NCBI GenBank assembly: GCA_018652685.1
Contig: JABIBQ010000028.1
Location: 62,001-126,000 of the forward strand
DNA from: Candidatus Bathyarchaeota archaeon
Lineage (GTDB): Archaea; Thermoproteota; Bathyarchaeia; TCS64
Length of the DNA: 64,000 nt
Reading direction: 5' to 3'
Shown here piece after piece: positions 9,049-20,941 of the stretch; within the stretch, counting starts at the first letter, position 1; every line of letters starts with the position of its first letter. Both the position numbers and the translations under genes were made by a program. A model generated the notes under the pieces. That model was not told the DNA's origin and ran no database searches. It saw nothing but the letters and a program-made list of their open reading frames with translations.

Positions 9049-10217
9049 GCATAGCGGCAGATAATTGCCGCGTTATTTTTCCCTACCATCGTGAAGACCA
9101 CGAGTCCACGCCTTCTTCCTCGCCCCTGTATCTTCTCATGGATTTTCCTCATATCGACGCTCATACCCCTAGCCTTGAAGTCCACTCGCCCTATTTCCAG
9201 TTCCCCGAGAATGGCGTTGATCTCGTCTTGCTCGGTTCCTGTCACCCTCAACACCTCGTAGGTCTTCAGTAGAGGTGTTCTCAGCAACTCGTCTCCTGTC
9301 AGGTAGGCTATCTTGGAGTGGATCTGTGTAAGCTCATACTGCTGTGCAAGAGTGTCTATCAGCCTCCCCTTGATGTATGCGGGGTCTGGCTCAAACAGGT
9401 ATTTCTTAACCTGTGTGACCTCGATTTCAGGAGTGGTTCGCTCCATGGTCACCTTCTCGGGTAGCTTCGTGGCTAGCGCCGTTTTTTTCTCTTGGTCCAG
9501 TTTCAGCTTGCCGAACCAGAGGATAACCTCCTTTACCTCCCCCCTGTTGGAGATGACTTCGATATCGCAGTTATACCTGATTCTGTCCAGGTCTGTTCCC
9601 GGTGATATCTTGACGCACAGGTTTGGACAGATTTTCAGCAATTCTTCTACGAATGAAAGTGGGGGTGTGTACTCCTCAGTCTTGACGGTCCTGCCGCGCT
9701 CTCCTCTTCTGCTGGGGTCAAAGAAAATTACATCCAGTTCACTCAGGCTCGATTTGAATCCCTCGTCATTGACGAGTTTTGTGATGTCCCCTTGGACGAC
9801 CTCGACTTTGTTCTGGAGCCCGTAGACCTCGATGTTATGTCTGAATACCTCGATCATCTCAGGATCGATCTCTACAGCGACAACCGGCCACCTCAGGGCC
9901 ATCGCTATAGTGTCTCCCCCGATGCCTGCGCATGCATCAAGGGCTTTCCTAACGCTGCCCAGCTGTGACCTGATCTTCCACGTTCTGTACTCAGCGACAG
10001 CTTTCCCTGTGGCCATGGCAAGACCGTCCCTCGTGAACTTCATCTTGGACGCCCTGGGGAACTTGTCTCTGCCCTTGGTCTTGTAATGCACATCATCGAG
10101 GATACCGTCAATGTCCTCATCACTGACCCTCTGGGCTTCGAGGTACTTGCGGCGTTTGTTGATGTCCCTGATCTTGGATGCCTCTGCGATCAGGCGTTCC
10201 CTGTTGTCGTGGTTCAC
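9045..10217 (-). CDS. Class I SAM-dependent (RNA) methyltransferase with THUMP-like C-terminal region
   Basis: LDACAGIGGDTIAMALRWPVVAVEIDPEMIEVFRHNIEVYGL...DVIFFDPSRRGERGRTV. Confidence 0.8.
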   Translation of the reverse strand: MNHDNRERLIAEASKIRDINKRRKYLEAQRVSDEDIDGILDDVHYKTKGRDKFPRASKMKFTRDGLAMATGKAVAEYRTWKIRSQLGSVRKALDACAGIGGDTIAMALRWPVVAVEIDPEMIEVFRHNIEVYGLQNKVEVVQGDITKLVNDEGFKSSLSELDVIFFDPSRRGERGRTVKTEEYTPPLSFVEELLKICPNLCVKISPGTDLDRIRYNCDIEVISNRGEVKEVILWFGKLKLDQEKKTALATKLPEKVTMERTTPEIEVTQVKKYLFEPDPAYIKGRLIDTLAQQYELTQIHSKIAYLTGDELLRTPLLKTYEVLRVTGTEQDEINAILGELEIGRVDFKARGMSVDMRKIHEKIQGRGRRRGLVVFTMVGKNNAAIICRYA

Positions 10218-10350
10218 GCCTTACCATAATCCCTCACTGATTTAATGGATGGGTTACACAATGGTCAACCAGAAAGGTTAAGAACGGACTGAGTATTGCT
10301 CTAAACACTGGGTTCGATGCATGAACGCATTTCAAGGTTGAGCCACTTTT

Positions 10351-10953
10351 ATGAACAAGGTAAAGAAAACTGAGTATAAACCCGCCCCAGTCCGCGAGAC
10401 CCTCATCCGGATGAAGGACATATCAGAGTTAATGATCGATTTGGCATACTCGGCAGCCCTCTTCCACAACAAGGAGCTGGCGGAGGAGGTCATGGAGCTG
10501 GAGACCAAGATAGATGACCTCGTCTACTTGCTAAACATGAACCTGATGCTGGCTGCCCGTGACAAGAAGGACGCAGAACAACTTGCTGGCGTAGCAAAGG
10601 TGGGGAGTCTCACAAACGCCATCAGTGATGCTGCGGCTGACATCGCCAGCCTTGTCTTGCACGATATCAAGATCCACCCCGTAGTAATGGAAGTCTTCCA
10701 GCGGGCAGAGGAGCACTTGACCAGGGTCATCATTGATGAAAACTCGTTCATGGCTGGAAAGACCGTAGATGACCTGGAACTGGCCGCCGAGGTTGGGGCC
10801 GACATCATCGCATTGAGGCGAGGAATATTCTGGGACATCAACCCCGACAAGGAGATACTCATGCCAGGCGATTTTGTCGTTGCACGGGGTACCAAGGACG
10901 GGCTAGAGAGCCTGGTAAAGGCCGCACGGGCGGAGGTTGACCACCTTGAGTAG
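10351..10953 (+). CDS. PhoU/TrkA-C domain protein (potassium channel regulator-like)
   Basis: N-terminal PhoU-like helices; C-terminal VGADIIALRRGIFWDINPDKEILMPGDFVVARGTKDGLESL, the RCK-C pattern. Confidence 0.8.
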   Translation: MNKVKKTEYKPAPVRETLIRMKDISELMIDLAYSAALFHNKELAEEVMELETKIDDLVYLLNMNLMLAARDKKDAEQLAGVAKVGSLTNAISDAAADIASLVLHDIKIHPVVMEVFQRAEEHLTRVIIDENSFMAGKTVDDLELAAEVGADIIALRRGIFWDINPDKEILMPGDFVVARGTKDGLESLVKAARAEVDHLE

Positions 10954-11524
10954 TGCCGACCGAGCTCACTGGGAGCGGATCACCGAGGACTTAGTGACGC
11001 TAAAGGACACAAGCGAGATGATGATGGATCTGGCATACAGTGCCCTGCTTCTCAACAGCAGCTTCCTCGCGGATGAGGTTATGATGCTTGAGGAGCAGAT
11101 GGACGAACTTCACATCTCATTCCAGAAACGAGTGCTCTCCCGTACCGAAGAAGAGACCAAACCCGAAGACCTTCTGGGAATCATCCGGATGGGTAATGTT
11201 ACAGAAAGAATAGCCGATGCCGCGTCTGAGATAGCCGAAGTAGTCCTTAGAGGAGATGAGCCCCACAGGGTTCTCCAGATGGTTATTCAGGACGCAGAGG
11301 AAACCGTTGAGCGTGCTGTTGTTGGCGAGAACTCGTTAATCTCAGGAAAGACCCTTAAGGATGCAGAGATAGCCGATGAGACCGGTATGTGGGTGCTTGT
11401 CGTTCGTAGAGGTCCCCTCTGGATCAGGCCAAAACCATCTACCATGCTGTTCCCAGGCGATGTCATCATCGCAAGCGGGTACAGTGAGGGAGAGGAAGAT
11501 TTCAAACAATTAGTTTCTGGATAG
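10937..11524 (+). CDS. PhoU/TrkA-C domain protein, tandem paralogue
   Basis: Same architecture as the upstream gene: ETGMWVLVVRRGPLWIRPKPSTMLFPGDVIIASGYSEGEEDF. Confidence 0.8.
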   Translation: MTTLSSADRAHWERITEDLVTLKDTSEMMMDLAYSALLLNSSFLADEVMMLEEQMDELHISFQKRVLSRTEEETKPEDLLGIIRMGNVTERIADAASEIAEVVLRGDEPHRVLQMVIQDAEETVERAVVGENSLISGKTLKDAEIADETGMWVLVVRRGPLWIRPKPSTMLFPGDVIIASGYSEGEEDFKQLVSG

Positions 11525-11533
11525 AAATAGGGG

Positions 11534-11941
11534 TTATTCCTCTGATTCCTCGATTGGAGCCTCTGGCTCTACCTCGGGTTCGGGCTCCGCTACCTTCTTC
11601 TTCGGCGCCTCGATTACTGCAAAGTTCAGGAATGTGGTCTCTTGGCTAATGGTGTTGCCCCTGACGACCTTTCTCTTCTTCATCCCCTTATCTTTTGGCT
11701 TGTAGCCGACACCGCCGCTTAGGACGATGCGTGACTTTGCACTTCCGTGGACGTCGGGCCTCATTGGGATCCCGTCCTTGTCGGTTCCGCCTGTTAGTTT
11801 GAGTTTGTATCCCTGCATACCTGCGAATGAGCCGTCGATGGTCATTCCGATCCTTGTACCGACGAGAGGTCTCAGCTGAGCGTCTTCGATCTCTACCCTC
11901 TGGCTTGTCCCGTTTGGGTCTGAGACGATGAGTATTGGCAT
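11534..11941 (-). CDS. rps6e: Ribosomal protein eS6
   Basis: MPILIVSDPNGTSQRVEIEDAQLRPLVGTRIGMTIDG...GYKLKLTGGTDKDGIPMRPDVHG; start placed at MPILIV. Confidence 0.95.
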   Translation of the reverse strand: MPILIVSDPNGTSQRVEIEDAQLRPLVGTRIGMTIDGSFAGMQGYKLKLTGGTDKDGIPMRPDVHGSAKSRIVLSGGVGYKPKDKGMKKRKVVRGNTISQETTFLNFAVIEAPKKKVAEPEPEVEPEAPIEESEE

Positions 11942-11954
11942 TTTTCTTTTTCTC

Positions 11955-13733
11955 CTATATTGCCCAGAGCATGTCATTCTTGCGTTTCAGCTGAACCAGC
12001 TCCCTGAGAGCATCGTTTTGGCTCTCAGTTAGTCTCCCAGCGTACTTTGTGCGCAAGAGCTTAGCATGTTTCTCTGGAATGTCTACGAACAGAACATCGC
12101 GCTCTTTTATATGTCTACCTACGATGGGCTGGGGCATGGCCACAGCCACTTCCTTGCCCTCTTCGGCCAATGGAATCGCCTTTCCGCCTTCCTGTATCTG
12201 GCTGATCCTGCCAAGTTTCTCACCCGCTTGGTTAATACATTGAACTCTTGGTGTTAATTGACCAGCCAACACGATGGCACCGAAAATGCTGGGCTTGGCC
12301 CGCCGGAAGATATAGCCCTCCATGATCTCGAATTTTCCAGGCTTGACAAGGGTATCAAACTCCTTTCTCTCCTTTGCCTCCCTCTCCTCCTCGACCCACC
12401 TAACGTACTCGTCCATGAGGTTGTAGATGATGTCGTTCCAAAAGATGGGGACCTTCTGATCCCTTGCCTCCGTCTCTGCATCCGGCAGGATTTTGACGTT
12501 GAACGCTAATATTGCCCCGAGATATGGATCCTCGTACTTGACGCTGAGGGCCTCCATGACATCCCTCCTGCTTACATCCCCGATATCCGCTGTCCTGATA
12601 GGGATGTCCTTCGCCCTGAGGCTATCAACTAGGGCCTCCAGGCTGCCAAGTGTGTCCGTCTTAACCATGATCCCTGTCTGCTCTGTCTGAACTTTGAGCT
12701 GCTCCATCTCTGAGGCGACTTCCTCCATAGCCTTCTCAAGTGTCATGCCCTCCCCTATGGCAAAGAGGGGTGCTCCTGGTATCGCGTTATCGATATTGGG
12801 TGCGGCTATCTTGATACCCGCAGCCGCGTGAGCCTCTTGGATGGTGTTGAACTGCTTTTTAGAGTCCCTCATCTCCTCCAATGGCTGGGGGACCAGTATC
12901 GCCCTTATCTTGGTGGATATGGGGCCTTCTCTACCCCCGATGACAATGGTGTCATCGGCATGTAGAGTTCCGTCGTAAATGATGGCGTTGAGGGTCGTGC
13001 CCAGGCCCACCTCTTCCCTGACCTCAAGGACAGTGCCCCTGGCTAGTCCCTCCGTGACCTGCAGCTTCTGTTCGAGGAACTGCTGTGTGAGACCGATGAG
13101 GACCATCAATAACTCCCCTATGCCCTCACCTGTCTTTGCGCTGACCGGTACGATAGCGATATTTTTTGTAAAGTCACGAACCTTGTCAAATCTATCGCTA
13201 GCCATACTCTCCCTGCTCAAGGTCCCCATCATGTTGTAGAGTCTATTGTCAAGGTCTTCTTTGACCCACTTATTCTGGGCATTGTATCCCTTCATGAATG
13301 GCCTGTTTTCCTCGGACTTCCAACCTGTGACCCTGTCAATCTTGTTTGCAGCGATGATAAATGGTACTTTTCTTGCCTTGAGAATCTGGAGGGACTCGAA
13401 TGTCTGGTTCTCGAAGCCGTGCATTGCGTCAACGACCAGAATAGCGATGTCTGCCACGCTTCCCCCCCTCGTCCTGAGGTTGGCGAATGCCTCGTGGCCC
13501 GGGGTGTCCACTACAAGAAGACCGGGAACCTTGACGCTGAGGTCAACATTCTGCATCAGCTTCTGTACGATGGCTACAAGGGTGTCAAACGGGAAGTAGC
13601 TGGCACCTATCTGCTGGGTGAGGCCGCCGGCCTCCCTCATCTGAACCGCTGTTCCCCTGATCTTGTCGAGGAGGCTTGTCTTTCCTGTGTCAACGTGACC
13701 TAGCATGCATACTATTGGTTGTCTCATCGGCAA
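11955..13733 (-). CDS. infB: Translation initiation factor aIF5B (IF-2 homologue)
   Basis: MPMRQPIVCMLGHVDTGKTSLLDKIRGTAVQMREAGGLTQQIGASYFP; GTPase G motifs; adjacent to eS6. Confidence 0.96.
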   Translation of the reverse strand: MPMRQPIVCMLGHVDTGKTSLLDKIRGTAVQMREAGGLTQQIGASYFPFDTLVAIVQKLMQNVDLSVKVPGLLVVDTPGHEAFANLRTRGGSVADIAILVVDAMHGFENQTFESLQILKARKVPFIIAANKIDRVTGWKSEENRPFMKGYNAQNKWVKEDLDNRLYNMMGTLSRESMASDRFDKVRDFTKNIAIVPVSAKTGEGIGELLMVLIGLTQQFLEQKLQVTEGLARGTVLEVREEVGLGTTLNAIIYDGTLHADDTIVIGGREGPISTKIRAILVPQPLEEMRDSKKQFNTIQEAHAAAGIKIAAPNIDNAIPGAPLFAIGEGMTLEKAMEEVASEMEQLKVQTEQTGIMVKTDTLGSLEALVDSLRAKDIPIRTADIGDVSRRDVMEALSVKYEDPYLGAILAFNVKILPDAETEARDQKVPIFWNDIIYNLMDEYVRWVEEEREAKERKEFDTLVKPGKFEIMEGYIFRRAKPSIFGAIVLAGQLTPRVQCINQAGEKLGRISQIQEGGKAIPLAEEGKEVAVAMPQPIVGRHIKERDVLFVDIPEKHAKLLRTKYAGRLTESQNDALRELVQLKRKNDMLWAI

Positions 13734-13830
13734 AGTGCGTACCCGCCTGTTATGACCAAAAGACGGTTAATATAGGTATCTGGCTAAACGGTTGTGCCCT
13801 CAATAGGTTCTAATACCCTGAAAATAACCT

Positions 13831-14997
13831 TTGATTGCATTGTCAAAAGAGAACATCTTCAATTCAGCCACCGCGGAGCTGATGCGCTCAATACCTAACC
13901 TGAAATGGGACAGATACCCTGATGACGTTATCCCAATGTGGATAGCTGCACCAGACGTGCCCATCGCACCTGAGATCATGAAGGCGTTACACGACTCCGT
14001 GGACGAGATGGACATGTACTATAACGCGGACAAGTCCACCCGTGAGGTGTTGGCGGGTAAGATCAATGAATTCAACAAGATACCCGTTGATACGGATGAC
14101 GTAATGCTCATCCAAGGCGTCGACCCCAGCATCTGGCTGGGCGTCAAGTACGCCTGCAAACCTGGTGATGAAGTGATCGTAAATGACCCTACCTACCATG
14201 CATTCACAGCTGTGCTCCCTGCAGCGGAGGCAAAGCCCGTTTCTTGGGTGCTTGATAGGGAGGATGGCTATAAGTTTGACTCAGAGGCACTCAAGGAGAT
14301 AATAACGCCTCGAACCAAACTCATCTACCTTTGCAACCCCCACAACCCAGCTGGCCGAGTTATGACCAAGGAGGAGCTGAAAGCGGTCGCGGACATCGCT
14401 GTTGACGGGAAGATCACCATCATGGTTGACGAGCTCTGGGAGGACATCGTGTTCAAGGGTAACAAACACGTCTCAATCGCGAGCCTGAACCCCGAGATTT
14501 CGGATCTAACATTGTCGAGCTGGGGGTTCAGCAAGACATTCGGTGTCGCCGGGCTCCAGATCGGGTATATGGCAACAACCAACAAGGAAATGCTAGAATC
14601 CATGCAGAAGGCAGCAACAGGTGTCCAGAGAGGTACATCAACATTGGGACGAGCCGCGGCCAGGGTAATGGTTAGTAACGAGATGGATTACTGGAGGAAG
14701 GGGATGATGGATCACCTGCACAAGACTAGGGCGATATGCTCCAAACGCCTTGGGTCTATCCCCGGCGTAGAGTTCCCTATGCTTGAGGGCACATACGTCC
14801 CGTTCCCAAAGTTCGACCTCGGCCTCACCAGCGATGAGCTCCAGGAGTACATCCTCAAGGAGGCGAGGGTAGCCATCTCCTCGGGCAAGGGGGACGGCGA
14901 GAAGGGCAAGGGTCACATGAGAATCAACATCGCCACAAGCGAGTCATTGATGAACGAGGCGATGGACAGGGTGGTTGAAGCCCTGTCTAAACTATAA
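13831..14997 (+). CDS. PLP-dependent aminotransferase class I/II (MalY/PatB-like)
   Basis: YLCNPHNPAGRVMTKEELKAVADIA...LSSWGFSKTFGVAGLQIGYMA; PLP lysine motif; TTG start. Confidence 0.85.
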   Translation: MIALSKENIFNSATAELMRSIPNLKWDRYPDDVIPMWIAAPDVPIAPEIMKALHDSVDEMDMYYNADKSTREVLAGKINEFNKIPVDTDDVMLIQGVDPSIWLGVKYACKPGDEVIVNDPTYHAFTAVLPAAEAKPVSWVLDREDGYKFDSEALKEIITPRTKLIYLCNPHNPAGRVMTKEELKAVADIAVDGKITIMVDELWEDIVFKGNKHVSIASLNPEISDLTLSSWGFSKTFGVAGLQIGYMATTNKEMLESMQKAATGVQRGTSTLGRAAARVMVSNEMDYWRKGMMDHLHKTRAICSKRLGSIPGVEFPMLEGTYVPFPKFDLGLTSDELQEYILKEARVAISSGKGDGEKGKGHMRINIATSESLMNEAMDRVVEALSKL

Positions 14998-15034
14998 AAA
15001 AGATGAGCTTTTTGGCTCAATCATTGCTTTTTGA

Positions 15035-17227
<2,193 letters not shown>

Positions 17228-17243
17228 CTATTCCTCTACAACC

Positions 17244-17735
17244 TTAATTGACGTGGATATCGATTCCCTCGGGCGACGTTTCCTCGATTAGCTCAAGCGT
17301 CACGTCCAGCACGCCGTTGTTGTATGTAGCCCTGGCTGTCTTAGGATCAACCTTGGCTGATACCGGTATCTCTGTGTCGATGTTCCTAAGCTCGTTGCTC
17401 GCCGTTACCCTAATGCTGGTCTCGGTACCCGTGATCCTGATGGATTCCTTTGCTAGTCCAGGGAGTTCCACGATGACCCTGACTGTATTGTTAGCCCTGT
17501 CTACGTCCACCTGTGATAAAGGCTCGTCGTTGTGCTGTTCCCTCAGTGGTGCTTGGGGGGAGTCCGATCCCCACTCTTTAACTACCGGCTTGCCGTCCGC
17601 CCCCGTTGTCATGCTGTATCCATAGGACCATTTCTTGAGGTGGGGGGGCTCTGGGTCTAACCTCTCAGGGAACCCTAACTGCTTGAATATTCTCTCGAAG
17701 ATCTTGTCGAAGTCGTCGTCAATATTCCACGCCAT
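17244..17735 (-). CDS. Hsp20/alpha-crystallin family small heat shock protein
   Basis: VIVELPGLAKESIRITGTETSIRVTASN...YNNGVLDVTLE. Confidence 0.9.
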   Translation of the reverse strand: MAWNIDDDFDKIFERIFKQLGFPERLDPEPPHLKKWSYGYSMTTGADGKPVVKEWGSDSPQAPLREQHNDEPLSQVDVDRANNTVRVIVELPGLAKESIRITGTETSIRVTASNELRNIDTEIPVSAKVDPKTARATYNNGVLDVTLELIEETSPEGIDIHVN

Positions 17736-17767
17736 TTTTCTCTACGGTGTCACTGGGAATGGACACC

Positions 17768-17880
17768 TTATAAATATTATGGCATATTGTCATAAATCTG
17801 ACATAATTGCGGGGTTTCCTACATGAGTCAGATGTTCTGCCTGATTTCTAACCACATGTCATAAATTCTTATATAATGCA
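17768..17880. promoter_or_regulatory. Divergent promoter region between hsp20 (minus) and the 17899 gene (plus)
   Basis: TATA-like CTTATAAATATTA near 17768 and CTTATATAATG near 17869; TGTCATAAAT at 17788 and 17857; TGTCA-N6-TGACA. Confidence 0.5.
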
Positions 17881-17898
17881 GTTTTTTATTGAAGACTG

Positions 17899-18555
17899 AT
17901 GTCAGGCAGACGGAACTCAGTACAGGAATCGGTCAGGGTCATAATCACGCAGAACCCCTACCTCTACAGGGGGCTCCGCATGCAGGTAATCAATTACAGC
18001 GCTGTTGCCCGCTACATCCAGGACCAGGTCAGAGAGATGTCCGGAAACGAGGTAGACCCTAATACCATAGTAACCGCCATCATGCGGTTCAGCAGGGAGG
18101 CAAGTAAACAGGAGCCAAGTCAGCAGCAGGGGGCCCTCGCCGGGTCAAGGTTCAACCTCGTGACCGATATTATCGATATCACGATACCCACGGGGACATC
18201 CAATCAAACTGCGGTTGTAGAGCAGCTGTCCAAGCTACAAAAGCGAGGTCTCAACATCAAGATACATCAGTACCAGGGCAGCGTCAAAGTGATAACCACC
18301 AGCGAGGCCATGAGCGAGTTCATGCAGGAGCTGTGGCAGTACCACCCCGTTATCAGAGAGGGGTACTCTGAGCTAAACGTGTCCCATGCTCAGGAAACCT
18401 CCATGTATGACAGGGTCGCTCTGTTGACCGACCTGTTGTTCAGGCACGGGGTTCACCTTGTAAACGCATTCTTCAGCCCTAGTGAGATAAGCCTCATAGT
18501 AAACGAGGAGGACGCCTCAAAGGCTTTCGAGGTATTGAGGAGCCAGAGCAGGTAG
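17899..18555 (+). CDS. Uncharacterised archaeal protein, possibly ACT-like fold
   Basis: Intact 218-aa ORF, RMQVINYSAVARYIQDQV...DRVALLTDLLFRHGVHLVNAFFSPSEISLIVNEEDASKAFEVLRS resembles ACT-like repeats. Confidence 0.55.
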   Translation: MSGRRNSVQESVRVIITQNPYLYRGLRMQVINYSAVARYIQDQVREMSGNEVDPNTIVTAIMRFSREASKQEPSQQQGALAGSRFNLVTDIIDITIPTGTSNQTAVVEQLSKLQKRGLNIKIHQYQGSVKVITTSEAMSEFMQELWQYHPVIREGYSELNVSHAQETSMYDRVALLTDLLFRHGVHLVNAFFSPSEISLIVNEEDASKAFEVLRSQSR

Positions 18556-18599
18556 ATTCATACTCGACTTTTTAAGTTCACAGCCCACCGCTGTTTGGT

Positions 18600-19853
18600 A
18601 TGAGCGAGCGCTGGGAGAAACGACTACCATTCTATTATGGATGGGTGATCTTCGGAATCACTTTCTTCATCTACATGTTCATGTACGGCCTACGGTACAG
18701 CGTTGGTATATTCTTTGACCCCATTCGCAACGAGTTCGGATGGAGCAATGCCCAGACCGCCAGCGGGGTAACCATATTCTTCTGGGTCTACGCAGTCAGC
18801 GCCCCTCTTGTTGGTCAGTTGGCCAAAAAGATTGGTGTTAGGAAGACCGTGTTGATTGGAGGGCTTTTACTTGGGGGAGGGGGCATTCTCCTCTCTCAGA
18901 TCCAGACTCTCTGGCAACTATATCTAGCATGGGGGGTAATTGCGGCCATGGGTGCTGCTGCCTTGTACATAGTGCCCACTATGGTGCTGAGCAAGTTCTT
19001 TCACAAGAAGAGGGGCAGTGCCGTAGGTTGGAGCAGCGTGGGAGTGTCCGCTGGACAAGCATTGATCATCCCCCAGATAGCAAAGCTCATCCCGAGTTGG
19101 GGGTGGAGGCCCAGCATGCTTTTCTTGGGTACGCTGGTTATTTGCACTACCAGTTTGATTGGGTGCCTGTTCTTGAGGGAGGACCCCGAGGAGCTTGGGT
19201 TGTACCCCGATGGGGCGGACAATCCCCCGAATGTACTGCACGATGATGCGTTGTCCGAGGACTGGACGCCCAAGAAGGCATCATCTGATTGGACGTTCAG
19301 GATTATCGCAGTTAGCTACTTTTTCAGCACAGGGGGTATCATTAGCATGCTGACCTTCGTGGTTCCCCACATGATCAACATCGGCATCTCCCCGATTGAT
19401 GCCAGCGGGGCTTTCGGTGTTATTGGTGTCATGAGCGCCGTGGGGAGCATCATTTTCGGGTTTTTCAGTGACAGGTTTGGTAGGAAGAGGACGATTGTGG
19501 TTACGACGGGTTTGATTGCTCTGGCTTTCGGGGTCTCGACTCTGATCCCGGCCAACCTGACAATGCTTTATGCCTGGGCGATTCTTTACGGGCTGAGTTA
19601 TGGTGGTGCCCCTGAGCAGTACGCGGCGATTGTGACTGATTATTTCGGTACCACTCATAACACGACCCTGTTCGGTTTGGTCACGTTGGCAGGTGGTATT
19701 GGAGGTGGTTTGTTCCCTCTAATCGGCGGATGGGTCGTGGACCAGACAGGGGACTATTACCTAACTCTTCTTGTTCTCGGAGCAGGGATGGCGATGGCCT
19801 CGTTGCTTGCCTCGTCTCTGAAGGACCCCAATGGGGCTACTCTAGCTCCCTGA
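18600..19853 (+). CDS. Major facilitator superfamily transporter (OFA/MCT-like)
   Basis: 12-TM-like hydrophobicity; KKIGVRKTVLIGG and GFFSDRFGRKRTIV MFS loops. Confidence 0.85.
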   Translation: MSERWEKRLPFYYGWVIFGITFFIYMFMYGLRYSVGIFFDPIRNEFGWSNAQTASGVTIFFWVYAVSAPLVGQLAKKIGVRKTVLIGGLLLGGGGILLSQIQTLWQLYLAWGVIAAMGAAALYIVPTMVLSKFFHKKRGSAVGWSSVGVSAGQALIIPQIAKLIPSWGWRPSMLFLGTLVICTTSLIGCLFLREDPEELGLYPDGADNPPNVLHDDALSEDWTPKKASSDWTFRIIAVSYFFSTGGIISMLTFVVPHMINIGISPIDASGAFGVIGVMSAVGSIIFGFFSDRFGRKRTIVVTTGLIALAFGVSTLIPANLTMLYAWAILYGLSYGGAPEQYAAIVTDYFGTTHNTTLFGLVTLAGGIGGGLFPLIGGWVVDQTGDYYLTLLVLGAGMAMASLLASSLKDPNGATLAP

Positions 19854-20889
19854 GCATCTTCTCCAGTTTGTCAGCGTCAACTCCGTATCTTATCGCCACC
19901 TCACGGATCTTGCTGTACGGTATCTCAGGTGCCGTGAACGGCCTGTTCGGCTCTCCCCTGATGTCCAGGCGTAACACGTCCCATCTAGCATAGTGCCCCA
20001 GTGCATCGATGTACGCCTTGGTGTGGCGCCTGTCATCCTGGTCAAGCTCCGCGTAGAGGATTGTCTCCTTGTCGAACACGGGCTCCACGATGTAAACCCC
20101 TGCAGGGTTGATGATACTGGATCCTCCTGACGCGATGTTAAAGTCCTGCGTGTCCTCTGGCATCATGTCATCGGGGATGTACTGGCAAGCAGAGAGCACG
20201 AAGTTTTGTGTTTCGATAGCATATTCCTTGCTGGCGTACTCGATGTCACAGAGGTGGTGGTTGTCTCCCACCCTGAACCTGCGCTTCTTACCGGGGTGCC
20301 GGTCCATGACCCAGTAACCGTCCCACAGGGCACAGTGTATCTCCTCGCCCATGTATGACATTGCCGCCTTTAAGAGTGTCATGTGATGCTCGTAGCAGAT
20401 GAGGCCACCAACTGTCCCGATATCCGTGTCGAAGACGATGATGTCCTCGCGTCCACCGGTTCCCCAGACAGTTCTCTCGCCGTGGGTGGGCATGAGCTTC
20501 CTGTGCCTCCCCAGGAGTGATCCGTCTTTCCCGATGAACACGATGCTGTTGTAGAGTGTGTTGCTTCCCTTGATGTCGCTGAGCTCCGTTGCCCCGATCA
20601 CCGATATTATCTCGGAGCTCCTGCAGGCGTCGCCGAGGACCTCAGTCTCTGGTCCTGGGATACTGATGGCGTTCTTCATGTACTCCACCTGGTTGTCGCT
20701 CCACTTGCTGATGGGGTTGGTGCCCCTCCAGTACGGGTAGCCTGGGATGTGGGTCTCGCTGAATACGATGAGCTCAGCCCCTTTCCTGCCTGCCTCCTCG
20801 ATGGCCTTGCAGGTCACGTCCACCGTAGCCTCTTTGTCCATGAAGACGGGACTGATCTGGGCCACCGCCACCTTGACCTTGTCACGCAT
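19837..20889 (-). CDS. Carbon-nitrogen hydrolase, nitrilase family
   Basis: VAVAQISPVFMDKEATV...ELIVFSETHIPGYPYW...HRKLMPTHGERTVWGTG...GGLICYEHHM; Glu-Lys-Cys triad context. Confidence 0.9.
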   Translation of the reverse strand: MRDKVKVAVAQISPVFMDKEATVDVTCKAIEEAGRKGAELIVFSETHIPGYPYWRGTNPISKWSDNQVEYMKNAISIPGPETEVLGDACRSSEIISVIGATELSDIKGSNTLYNSIVFIGKDGSLLGRHRKLMPTHGERTVWGTGGREDIIVFDTDIGTVGGLICYEHHMTLLKAAMSYMGEEIHCALWDGYWVMDRHPGKKRRFRVGDNHHLCDIEYASKEYAIETQNFVLSACQYIPDDMMPEDTQDFNIASGGSSIINPAGVYIVEPVFDKETILYAELDQDDRRHTKAYIDALGHYARWDVLRLDIRGEPNRPFTAPEIPYSKIREVAIRYGVDADKLEKMLRELE

Positions 20890-20941
20890 AACTGATCAAT
20901 CGATCATTGGGCACCGCGTATTTAGAGTTAAGGAGGATAGC

